Of a stretch of DNA of 7,098 bases, positions 1 through 5,539 are shown piece after piece. A program made the translations under genes and the position numbers. Every line of letters starts with the position of its first letter. The first letter of the stretch is position 1. The stretch is taken from the NCBI GenBank assembly GCA_030743445.1, contig JASLSL010000228.1, forward strand, positions 1 to 7,098, read 5' to 3'. The DNA comes from Alphaproteobacteria bacterium (lineage in GTDB: Bacteria; Pseudomonadota; Alphaproteobacteria; UBA8366). The notes under the pieces are model-generated. The model saw only the letters and a program-made list of their open reading frames with translations. It was not told where the DNA came from and searched no databases.

Positions 1-38
1 ACATGTAATCGGCTACAAGGACGACGGATTGTGCAAGC

Positions 39-616
39 GTGACGGCATTCGCATTTCTAGCGGTCCTCGTGATCCTGATCCTACTCGGCATGCCGATCGG
101 GTTCGCCATGGCCCTGTTGCCGACGGTCTATATCGCCGTGACCGACGTGGTGCCGCTGACCGCGGTGCCCTACCAGATGTACACCGCGCTCGACAAATTC
201 CCGCTGGTCGCGGTGCCGCTGTTCCTGTTGGCCGGCGAGTTGATGAACCTGGGTGCGGTGACCGACCGGCTGTTGGAGCTCAGCCGCGAGCTTGTCGGCC
301 GCGTCCGCGGCGGCCTGTCGCACATCACGGTGATGATGTCGATGCTGTTCGCCAGCCTCAACGGCTCGGCCGTGGCCTCGACCGCGACGATCGGCGGAAT
401 CATGATCCCGGCGATGAAGAAGTCCGGCTACAGCCCGACATTCGCGGCCTCGGTCACGGCGGTGGCGTCCACCATCGGCGGCATCATCCCGCCCTCGATC
501 CCGATCGTCCTGTTCGCCAGCGTCACCAACAAATCGGTCGGCAAGCTGTTCTCGGCCGGCATCCTGCCCGGCATCCTGGTCGGGTTCATGTTCATGGCGG
601 TGTGCTACGTGATCAG
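39..616 (+). pseudogene. dctM: TRAP transporter large permease DctM, N-terminal part only (3' end lost)
   Basis: This is the first ~192 residues of a TRAP-transporter large membrane subunit (DctM family, normally about 425 residues), which carries the ion-coupled translocation path for organic acids or sulfonates. Visible family features are a hydrophobic first helix with LGMPIGFAMAL, the DKFPLVAVPLFLLAGELMN segment (residues ~52-70), RGGLSHITV, the small-residue stretch NGSAVASTATIGG (~108-120), IPAMKKSGYS and IGGIIPPSIPIVLF (~146-159). Homology stops near residues 191-195. From there the frame reads the antisense of the neighbouring thioesterase and ends at 792-794, so the second half is missing. 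The start is a GTG at 39. In frame 1 an upstream reading frame ends at TGA 40-42, giving a GTGA overlap that would fit a preceding dctQ, but only 13 codons of it are present. A weak AAGGA lies at 17-21. The substrate cannot be read. A sulfonate such as taurine is tempting because xsc is nearby, but the junction makes that linkage unsafe. Confidence 0.85.
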
Positions 617-788
617 CGAGCGACATCACCGCACCGCCGTGGAGCACCCTTGGCGTGGTGCAAAGTTCCTCGCGCACCTCGAGTTCGGCGACAACGCGGT
701 CGGGCGTCGCCTCGATGACCTTCAATCCCAGCAGGTCCGCGAACGGGTTGCGCCGCAAATCGCGCGATTCGAGATCATCGTTCGGCAT
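612..788 (-). pseudogene. PaaI-like hotdog thioesterase, N-terminal part only (3' end lost)
   Basis: A reading frame starts at the ATG at 788-786 with an AGGGG ribosome binding site about 9 nt upstream. It encodes a typical acyl-CoA thioesterase N-terminus: NPFADLLGLKVIE (residues ~14-26), a strand RVVAELEV, then the hallmark LHGGAVMSLAD (residues 49-59). In PaaI-type enzymes the Asp of this motif is catalytic. Recognisable sequence ends right after that Asp at about 612-614. The frame then reads the antisense of dctM, so roughly the last 80 residues of a ~140-residue enzyme are absent. The gene starts 32 nt downstream of the xsc stop on the same strand, so it was probably cotranscribed with xsc. 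A role in releasing CoA or clearing acyl-CoA in the same pathway is inference. The fragment lacks most of the hotdog fold and should be inactive. Confidence 0.8.
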
Positions 789-820
789 GACTAGGCGCCC
801 CTGGCTGACCCTGGCCAACC

Positions 821-2584
821 CTAATGGGTGACGGTCAGGTCCTTGTAGCGATCCAGCAGGCAGCTTTGGTCCTGCATCGCGTCGCGGCGGAAGGGCGCGC
901 CGAGCTCCTTGTTGAGCACCACCTCGACCAGGGTCGTCGTGCCGTCCTTCTGCGCGCCGCAACCCTCGGCGAGTGCTGCGGTGAGGGCCTCCATGGTCTC
1001 GACCCGAACCCCCTTCAGGCCGAACGCCTCGGCAACGGCGGCGTAGCTGAAGGTGTCGCCGAGCTCGGTGCCGACGAAGCGCTCGTCGAACCACAGGATG
1101 TCGTTCTTCTTCTCGGCCCCCCACTGGCCGTTGCGGAACACGACGATGGTCACCGGAATGTTCATCCGGTCGCAGGTCGGCAGCTCGTTCAGGCCGATGC
1201 CGAAGGCGCCGTCGCCGACCAGCGCCACCGCCGGCCGGTCCGGGCGCGCCAGCTTCGCCCCCATTGCCGCGGGGAAGGCATAGCCGCAATTGCCGAACAT
1301 GCCCGGCGCGAAGAAGCTGCGCGGCCGCTCGAACGGCAGGTAGCTGTTGGCCATGGCGCAGACGTTGCCGATGTCGGTCGAGACCATGGCGTCCTTCGGC
1401 AGGCCGTCCTGGATCGCGCGCAGGACCTGGCGCGGGGCCAGCTTGTCGGGCTCCGCCTCCCGCGCCCTTGCGTTCCAGGTGCTGCCGGGATCGTCCTCCT
1501 CGTGATCCCAGCCGGCGAGCTTCTGCAGCCAGGCCGATTTCCGGGTCGCGATCTGGTTCTTGCGCTCTTCCCCGACGTCGCCGGCGGAATGGCCGTCGAG
1601 CGCCGCGAGAAGCTGTTGCGCCACCGCCCTGGCGTCGCCGCAGATGCCGATATCGATCGGCTTGGCGAGTCCCAGCATATCCGGGTTGGCGTCGACCTGG
1701 ATGATCTTCGCCTGCCCGGTCCAGTACTCGATATCGTGCTGCGGCAGGGTGCTGAACGGGTTGAGCCGCGTGCCCAAGGCCAGGATCACGTCGGCCTGCT
1801 TGACCAGCTCCATCGCCGACTCCCAGCCCTGGTAGCCGAGCGGGCCGACGGCGAGCGGATGGCTCGCCGGGAAGCTGTCGTTGTGCAGGTAGCTGTTGGC
1901 GACCGGCGCGCCGAGGCATTCGGCCAACTGGCGGCACTCGTCGACCGCGTCGCTCAGCACCACGCCGGCGCCGGAGACGATCACCGGGAACTTGGCGGAA
2001 CGCAAAAGCTCGGCCGCCTCGGCGATATTCGCCTGATCGCCCATCTGCCGGCCCGGCAGGCTCGGCTCCGGTATCTCGACGTCGATCACCTCGCAGAACA
2101 TGTCGCGCGGCAGGTTGAACTGCACCGGGGCGGAATGCTGGCGCGCGCGCTGGAAACAGCGGGTCAGGGTTTCGACCATGCGGGACGGGTGCGCCAACGT
2201 CTCCTGGTGGCAGGTGATCTCTTCGAAAACCGGGAGCTGGCGGGTTTCCTGGAATCCGCCGAGGCCCTGGGTCCGGGAGGCGGTCTCCGGCGTCACCACG
2301 ATCATCGGCGTGTGGTTCCAATAGGCCGCCGCGACTGCGGTCACGAAATTGGTGATGCCCGGTCCGTTCTGGGCGATGCAGACGGCGATCTCGCCGCCCG
2401 CGCGAGTATAGCCGTCGGCCATATGGGCGCCGCCCTGCTCGTGCGCCACGTCGACGAAGCGGATCCCTCCGCGCTCGAACACGTCGAGGCCCGGCATGAA
2501 CGCCGATCCGACGATACCGAAGGCCACTTTCACTCCCTGCACGCGAAGCGTTTCGACGAACGCTTCTTGCGATGTCATCTCCAT
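821..2584 (-). CDS. xsc: Sulfoacetaldehyde acetyltransferase (ThDP-dependent)
   Basis: Xsc converts sulfoacetaldehyde and phosphate to acetyl phosphate and sulfite in the cytoplasm. It is the desulfonating step for taurine, isethionate and related C2 sulfonates. The 587 residues match the usual ~590 of the family and show the three domains of acetolactate-synthase-like enzymes. The N-terminal Pyr domain has FGIVGSAFMPGLD (22-34), the ThDP-activating Glu49 in AHEQGGAHMADG, and AQNGPGITNF (71-80). A middle domain holds GLGGFQE (107-113) and LGTRLNPFSTLPQHDIEYW (270-288). The C-terminal PP domain has the ThDP/Mg motif GDGAFGIGLNEL (457-468) with Asn485 in VVFRNGQWGAEKK, then FVGTELGD and LGAPFRRDAM. 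NPFSTLP, QWGAEK and PFRRDAM distinguish Xsc from true acetolactate synthase. The start at 2584 is supported by GAGGGAAG at 2588-2595; a second in-frame ATG at 2578 is possible. It is divergent from pta, with 171 bp between them. Confidence 0.95.
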   Translation of the reverse strand: MEMTSQEAFVETLRVQGVKVAFGIVGSAFMPGLDVFERGGIRFVDVAHEQGGAHMADGYTRAGGEIAVCIAQNGPGITNFVTAVAAAYWNHTPMIVVTPETASRTQGLGGFQETRQLPVFEEITCHQETLAHPSRMVETLTRCFQRARQHSAPVQFNLPRDMFCEVIDVEIPEPSLPGRQMGDQANIAEAAELLRSAKFPVIVSGAGVVLSDAVDECRQLAECLGAPVANSYLHNDSFPASHPLAVGPLGYQGWESAMELVKQADVILALGTRLNPFSTLPQHDIEYWTGQAKIIQVDANPDMLGLAKPIDIGICGDARAVAQQLLAALDGHSAGDVGEERKNQIATRKSAWLQKLAGWDHEEDDPGSTWNARAREAEPDKLAPRQVLRAIQDGLPKDAMVSTDIGNVCAMANSYLPFERPRSFFAPGMFGNCGYAFPAAMGAKLARPDRPAVALVGDGAFGIGLNELPTCDRMNIPVTIVVFRNGQWGAEKKNDILWFDERFVGTELGDTFSYAAVAEAFGLKGVRVETMEALTAALAEGCGAQKDGTTTLVEVVLNKELGAPFRRDAMQDQSCLLDRYKDLTVTH

Positions 2585-2755
2585 GATCTTCCCTCTGCGT
2601 TGGCGTTTATCGCTTGTTGATCGCGATTATTCCGGGGAAAGGCGCGGTTGTACAGGGCGCGGACGGCCGGTCTCCGTCCGGTTTCCGCGATATCCCGCGC
2701 CGCATCCGGCCAAGACGATTTACAGCCGCGCCGAACGCGGTTAGACCCTTGCCTT
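2585..2755. promoter_or_regulatory. Divergent intergenic region between xsc and pta
   Basis: This 171-bp gap must hold the outward promoters of xsc (-) and pta (+). Two short perfect inverted repeats are visible: GGACGG/CCGTCC with a 7-nt loop (2661-2666 and 2674-2679) and CCGCG/CGCGG with a 5-nt loop (2726-2730 and 2736-2740). A TTTACA (2719-2724) followed 16 nt later by TTAGAC (2741-2746) could be a weak sigma-70-like promoter for pta, which would leave almost no leader. Nothing here is strong enough to name a regulator. Confidence 0.45.
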
Positions 2756-3673
2756 GTGCTGAGCCATAAACCATACCAATGCCCGCCCTGGCTGCTGGAA
2801 AAGGCGGCCCATAAGCCGGCCGTCCGCACCGCCGTCGCCGCGGCGGCGGCCCCCTTGCCGATCGCCAGCGCCATGGCGGCGGCCGAGCACGGCCTGATCG
2901 AGCCGGTGCTGGTCGGCGACGCGGCGTCGATCCGGCGGATCGCCAAGGAGCTCGACTGGCCGCTCGAGGGGGCCGAGATCGTCGACGTCGAGGACGTGGA
3001 GAAGGCCGGTGAGCGGGCGGCCGAGATCGCCGGCGCCGGCGAGGCGGGCGCGGTGATGAAGGGCCAGATCCACACCGACGCCTTCATGAAGGCGATCCTG
3101 CGGCGGGAGGCCGGCCTGCGCACCGACCGGCGCATAACCCACATCTTCCACATGACGATCCCTGAGAGCGAGCGATCGCTGTTGATCAGCGACGCCGCGG
3201 TCAACGTCAGCCCCGAGCCCGAGACCAAGATGCACATCATCCGCAACGCGGTGGCGCTGGCCCACGCGCTCGGCATCGAGGAGCCCCGCGTCGCCCTCCT
3301 CTCGGCAACCGAGGAAGTGACCGACAGCGTGCCGTCGAGCGTCGCCGCCGCCGAGCTCGCCAAGCGCGCAGAGGCCGAAATCCCGGGCGCCCTGGTGTAC
3401 GGCCCCCTCGCCTTCGACAACGCGGTCTCGCCCGAGGCCGCCGAGATCAAGAACATCGACCATCCGGTCGCCGGTAATGCCGACATCCTGGTCGTGCCCG
3501 ACATCGAGACCGGCAATGCGCTGTTCAAGATGATGGTCTACTTCATGAGCGCCTGCGCCGCCGGCATCGTCGCCGGGGCCAAGGTGCCGATCGTGCTGAC
3601 CAGCCGAGCCGACCCGCCGGAAGCTCGCCTCGCCGCCGCCGCCATCGCCGCGATCCAGGCCGACGCGGGCTGA
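2756..3673 (+). CDS. pta: Phosphate acetyltransferase (short PTA/PTB type)
   Basis: The protein belongs to the phosphate acetyl/butyryltransferase family, which transfers the acyl group between acyl phosphate and CoA. Family landmarks are EHGLIEPVLVGD near the N-terminus, the VMKGQIHTDAFMKA segment, HMTIPESERSLLISDAAVN in the middle, YGPLAFDNAVSPEAA, then ADILVVPDIETGNALFKMM and VPIVLTSRADPPEARLA near the end. I choose the GTG at 2756, giving 305 residues, because upstream codons do not look like the family. The first in-frame ATG (in IASAMAAA) would remove conserved sequence. No clear ribosome binding site precedes the GTG, so the start is the weak point. Divergent linkage to xsc argues for acetyl phosphate as substrate, closing the route from sulfoacetaldehyde to acetyl-CoA. 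Phosphate butyryltransferase activity cannot be excluded from sequence alone. The downstream vut gene begins 18 nt after the stop, so they probably form an operon. Confidence 0.88.
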   Translation: MLSHKPYQCPPWLLEKAAHKPAVRTAVAAAAAPLPIASAMAAAEHGLIEPVLVGDAASIRRIAKELDWPLEGAEIVDVEDVEKAGERAAEIAGAGEAGAVMKGQIHTDAFMKAILRREAGLRTDRRITHIFHMTIPESERSLLISDAAVNVSPEPETKMHIIRNAVALAHALGIEEPRVALLSATEEVTDSVPSSVAAAELAKRAEAEIPGALVYGPLAFDNAVSPEAAEIKNIDHPVAGNADILVVPDIETGNALFKMMVYFMSACAAGIVAGAKVPIVLTSRADPPEARLAAAAIAAIQADAG

Positions 3674-3691
3674 AACCGGGGGAGACGCACT

Positions 3692-4192
3692 ATGCTGGCG
3701 CTGGCCGCCTATATCGCAACGATCTTCCTCGCCAACTGGGCGATTCAGAACTTCGGGCTGGTTCCGGTGGCGCCGGGCCTGATGGCGCCCGCCGGGGTTT
3801 ATTTCGCGGGCCTCGCCTTCACATTCCGCGACCTGGTGCAGGAGAAGCTCGGCCGCGCCTGGACCGTGGCCGCGATCCTCGCCGGCGCCGGGCTCTCGTC
3901 CTTCGTCTCGCCCGAGTTCGCGGTCGCCAGCGGCGTCGCGTTCCTGGTCTCGGAGATCTTGGACTTCGCGGTCTACACGCCGCTGCGCCGGCGCAACTGG
4001 ATCGGCGCCGTGCTGGCCTCCAACGCGGTCGGCCTGATCGCCGACAGTGCGCTCTTCCTGTGGCTCGCCTTCGGCAGCCTCGAGTTCCTGGCGGGGCAGG
4101 TCGTCGGCAAGACCTGGGTCACGCTGATCGCGGTGGCGTTGCTGTGGAACTGGCGCCGACGCCTGGCGCCCGAGCCGTTCGCCGGACCATGA
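3692..4192 (+). CDS. VUT-family integral membrane transporter (short type)
   Basis: This is a 166-residue, very hydrophobic protein with about five to six membrane segments: roughly residues 2-20, 29-45, 56-72, 76-95, 103-127 and 131-152. RDLVQEKLGRAW after the second segment, SEILDFAVYTPLRRRNW (~87-103), ASNAVGLIADSALFLWLAFGS and GQVVGKTW are what I recognise from the short members of the VUT (vitamin uptake transporter, DUF165/YhhQ-related) family. The longer YhhQ proteins of this family are linked to queuosine precursor uptake. The substrate here is not evident, and no queuosine gene is in view. The start is well defined: GGGGGAGA at 3678-3685 lies 6-7 nt before the ATG. It follows pta by 18 nt, and its stop overlaps the next small ORF as ATGA. 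Linkage to sulfonate metabolism may be accidental, or the protein may move a related small molecule. Confidence 0.8.
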   Translation: MLALAAYIATIFLANWAIQNFGLVPVAPGLMAPAGVYFAGLAFTFRDLVQEKLGRAWTVAAILAGAGLSSFVSPEFAVASGVAFLVSEILDFAVYTPLRRRNWIGAVLASNAVGLIADSALFLWLAFGSLEFLAGQVVGKTWVTLIAVALLWNWRRRLAPEPFAGP

Positions 4193-4290
4193 GCCGCCTC
4201 GCCCTGGTGCTGCTTTCGGGCGGGTTGTCGATCTACGCCCGCAACCTCTACCTGACTTGGCGCGAACACCGCGACACAGTCGCCCCTTGA
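4189..4290 (+). CDS. Small 33-residue hypothetical membrane-associated protein
   Basis: An ATG at 4189 overlaps the vut stop as ATGA and opens a 33-codon frame ending at TGA 4288-4290. The product starts MSRLALVLLSGGLSIYARNLYL and ends in a charged tail (TWREHRDTVAP). It thus has a short apolar N-terminal segment followed by Arg, His, Glu and Asp. Four-base overlap is typical of translational coupling, and codon use (GCC, CTG, CGC, GTC) resembles that of the upstream gene. It has no independent ribosome binding site, and the hydrophobic stretch is interrupted by polar residues. I do not recognise a family. It could be a small partner of the transporter or simply a fortuitous frame. Its stop codon lies inside the FNR/FixK-type site at 4287-4300. 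Confidence 0.45.
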   Translation: MSRLALVLLSGGLSIYARNLYLTWREHRDTVAP

Positions 4291-4300
4291 TCCAGGTCAA
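4287..4300. promoter_or_regulatory. FNR/FixK-type binding site
   Basis: TTGATCCAGGTCAA fits the symmetric TTGAT-N4-(A/G)TCAA recognition pattern of FNR, FixK, Anr and Dnr regulators, with both half-sites essentially intact. It lies 85 nt before the start of the small gene at 4386. AT-rich candidates for a -10 element follow (TTATAT 4315-4320, TTAAAG 4322-4327, TATAGA 4329-4334). Activation of that gene by low oxygen or nitric oxide is inference. The site also overlaps the stop of the preceding 33-residue frame. Confidence 0.6.
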
Positions 4301-4385
4301 AGCGCGAAAAATCCTTATATGTTAAAGGTATAGAGTACGAATCCATCTGCGACTCGATCCCTCCCACCGGTTAGAGGAGGTCAAG

Positions 4386-4625
4386 ATGTCAGAGATTGCG
4401 CCAATTGGGTTCGAAAGGCTTCCGCTCCTGGTCAATCCGATCCAGGTTCTCAGGATCGAACGCGTCGTGCCGATGCCGGCGCCGATCGGACCGCCGCAAA
4501 TTAACCCCGTCACGCCGACATCCAACCGGCAAAAGACCGACCAAGAGGTCAGCGTGGAGCAATCCTTCAAGCTCACGCCCGAGACGCTGCAAACCCTGAT
4601 CGACCTGCAGGCCAACGAATCATGA
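4386..4625 (+). CDS. Small hypothetical protein (79 residues, Pro/Ile-rich)
   Basis: I do not recognise this protein. The frame is credible because a very strong ribosome binding site, AGAGGAGG at 4373-4380, lies 5 nt before the ATG. It also has its own upstream region, with an FNR/FixK-type site and two GANTC sites at 4339-4343 and 4351-4355. The product has no signal peptide or membrane helix. Residues ~12-45 are rich in Pro, Ile and Val (PLLVNPIQVLRIERVVPMP) and look extended or disordered. Residues ~46-60 are polar (NRQKTDQEVSVEQS). The last ~20 residues, with TPETLQTLIDLQ, form a probable amphipathic helix. The long disordered stretch with one terminal helix suggests a protein that binds a partner; this is inference only. 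The next gene on the same strand begins 157 nt further on, behind its own control elements. Confidence 0.7.
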   Translation: MSEIAPIGFERLPLLVNPIQVLRIERVVPMPAPIGPPQINPVTPTSNRQKTDQEVSVEQSFKLTPETLQTLIDLQANES

Positions 4626-4716
4626 GCTTTTTCGCGCCCGAAGCGCCAAGGTATCGCGTAATATTTCGCGCAAAAACAATAGGATAATTAATTGTTGCGG
4701 CCATACGCCAAATTAG

Positions 4717-4731
4717 TTAATAAATCGTTAA
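4717..4731. promoter_or_regulatory. CtrA binding box (TTAA-N7-TTAA)
   Basis: TTAATAAATCGTTAA is a perfect match to the full CtrA recognition pattern TTAA-N7-TTAA. It ends 51 nt before the ATG at 4783. In Caulobacter such boxes often cover the -35 region of activated promoters. A GANTC site (GAATC, 4751-4755) lies 19 nt downstream. The gene for CtrA itself is about 1 kb away, which strengthens the reading. Confidence 0.7.
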
Positions 4732-4750
4732 CATACATGCGAATGTATGT
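4731..4750. repeat. Perfect inverted repeat / hairpin between CtrA box and small gene
   Basis: ACATACAT (4731-4738) and ATGTATGT (4743-4750) are exact reverse complements separated by the 4-nt loop gcga. The left arm shares its first base with the CtrA box, and the right arm abuts the GAATC site at 4751-4755. It could be an operator for a second regulator or a hairpin in the leader RNA. It has no U-tract, so it is not a usual terminator. Confidence 0.7.
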
Positions 4751-4782
4751 GAATCGGCCAATTAGCCCTGGGGAGGATGCTA

Positions 4783-5103
4783 ATGGCGATAGAAGGCGTG
4801 ACCGCGCCTGTTTTGACCTCGGTGTTCCCGTCGGTCGAAGCCAAGGTCGAGGCGCGTATTCAGAATGCCTCGCGCCCGCCGTCGGAAACACCGTCCGACA
4901 GCCCGAATTTCGCGCGCACCAGCAACAGCATCGACAATGCGGTCCCCGACCGGGCGGCCGCGCAGGCCGGCAATACCGGTGTCGACGCGACGGCGCCCCA
5001 AGTGGTCTTGGAGAGCAGCGCGTCCACGGGCTCGATACCCGGCGAATCCTCGGATGGTGGCGGGTCGGCCGGGCCGGGCAGCCTGGTCGACATCACCGTT
5101 TGA
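4783..5103 (+). CDS. Small hypothetical disordered protein (106 residues)
   Basis: I do not recognise this protein. The ATG at 4783 is the likely start because GGGGAGG ends 6 nt before it. The in-frame ATG at 4777 directly touches that ribosome binding site. The product begins MAIEGVTAPVLTSVFPSVEAKVEARIQ, the only part likely to fold into a short helix. The rest (~residues 28-106) is rich in Ser, Pro, Ala, Asn, Asp and Gly (SRPPSETPSDSPN, SSDGGGSAGPGS) and ends hydrophobically in LVDITV. There is no signal peptide, membrane helix or cysteine. The promoter region has a perfect CtrA box, an inverted repeat and a GANTC site, so expression tied to the cell cycle or to motility is a reasonable inference. 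Together with the preceding gene it makes a pair of small, probably disordered proteins beside ctrA. Confidence 0.7.
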   Translation: MAIEGVTAPVLTSVFPSVEAKVEARIQNASRPPSETPSDSPNFARTSNSIDNAVPDRAAAQAGNTGVDATAPQVVLESSASTGSIPGESSDGGGSAGPGSLVDITV

Positions 5104-5139
5104 CGGCGCGCCCCTAAATCACCAATCCAACGACTGTCG

Positions 5140-5198
5140 CCGCCAGCTTGATGGCGGGCGTTCCGTGGCGCGCAAGACTGCGCCGCGCCTTTCCGTGG
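5140..5198. repeat. Hairpins and 8-bp direct repeat between convergent small genes
   Basis: CCGCCA/TGGCGG (5140-5145, 5152-5157, 6-nt loop) and GGCGCG/CGCGCC (5167-5172, 5184-5189, 11-nt loop) can each form a stem. The second stem lies between two copies of TTCCGTGG (5161-5168 and 5191-5198, 30 bp apart). The spot lies between two convergent genes, so a terminator role is plausible, but no T-run follows either stem on the + strand. Confidence 0.4.
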
Positions 5199-5245
5199 AC
5201 CGACGCGACGCAGGTTTTATTGTTGTTATGGGCGTTTCGAAGTTT

Positions 5246-5410
5246 CTAGGCGGCAAAGTTAATGTCTGTAAGTGCTACGGGTCCTGGCGGGAAGTTTCCC
5301 AACACGAGCCAGGCGACAATAGCACCGACGCCTAGAGCCAACACGAGCACGACTATCGGGTGGTGCGTTACCTCCCAGAAAATCGGATGTTCCGCTTGTG
5401 TTAAAGGCAT
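5246..5410 (-). CDS. Small single-pass membrane protein (54 residues)
   Basis: I do not recognise a named family. The ATG at 5410-5408 has a near-ideal ribosome binding site, AAGGAGG, 6 nt upstream on the - strand, which makes the gene convincing despite its size. The frame extends 11 codons further upstream, but the ribosome binding site decides for this start. The product begins MPLTQAEHPIFWEVTHHP, followed by one clear membrane helix (about residues 19-40, IVVLVLALGVGAIVAWLVLG). It ends in a short tail with NFPPGP and VALTDINFAA. Several His and Trp residues sit on the N-terminal side of the helix. It is transcribed against both neighbours, so it has its own promoter in 5411-5600, where a run of perfect palindromes lies. 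Small one-helix proteins often modulate a larger membrane complex; no partner is evident here. Confidence 0.75.
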   Translation of the reverse strand: MPLTQAEHPIFWEVTHHPIVVLVLALGVGAIVAWLVLGNFPPGPVALTDINFAA

Positions 5411-5431
5411 TTTTTGCCTCCTTTCGTCTGG

Positions 5432-5497
5432 GTGCAGCTGCACGCCAAAGTTCGGAGACGTCTCCAGGCAGCTTCGAAGCCTATTGCCCTACCGGTA
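5432..5497. repeat. Cluster of perfect palindromes upstream of the small membrane protein gene
   Basis: Four perfect palindromes occur in 66 bp: GTGCAGCTGCAC (5432-5443), GGAGACGTCTCC (5454-5465), GCTTCGAAGC (5471-5480) and TACCGGTA (5490-5497). Centre-to-centre distances are 22, 16 and 18 bp. The first begins 22 bp upstream of the - strand start codon at 5410. The palindromes differ from each other, so this is not a simple repeat array. They could be operators for several dimeric regulators or leader RNA structure. Confidence 0.6.
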
Positions 5498-5539
5498 CCC
5501 TATGCCGTGAATATGGCAAAATTGTGGCGGCACCTGGAA

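Noticed and set aside
81..2321. Very long - strand open frame covering xsc, the thioesterase and antisense dctM
   Set aside because: Only the part from 788 to about 612 resembles a protein. The rest is a GC-rich shadow of xsc (another frame) and of dctM.
824..2620. Long + strand open frame antisense to xsc
   Set aside because: Low-complexity Arg/Gly/Ala/Asp composition with no recognisable motif. The opposite strand carries a complete Xsc with catalytic residues.
2617..2630. TTGATCGCGATTAT as a second FNR/FixK-type site between xsc and pta
   Set aside because: Only the first half-site matches; the second half fits poorly.
2741..4300. Long - strand open frame antisense to pta and vut
   Set aside because: Composition is that of a GC-rich shadow; pta and vut on the other strand match known families along their length.
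4626..4680. GCGC and CGCG short repeats after the 79-residue gene as a terminator
   Set aside because: Stems are only 4 bp, and no T-run follows a stable stem on the coding strand.
4692..5117. + strand frame starting at 4692 over the 106-residue gene
   Set aside because: It starts upstream of the CtrA box with no ribosome binding site, and its codon use does not fit. The frame at 4783 has GGGGAGG at the right distance.
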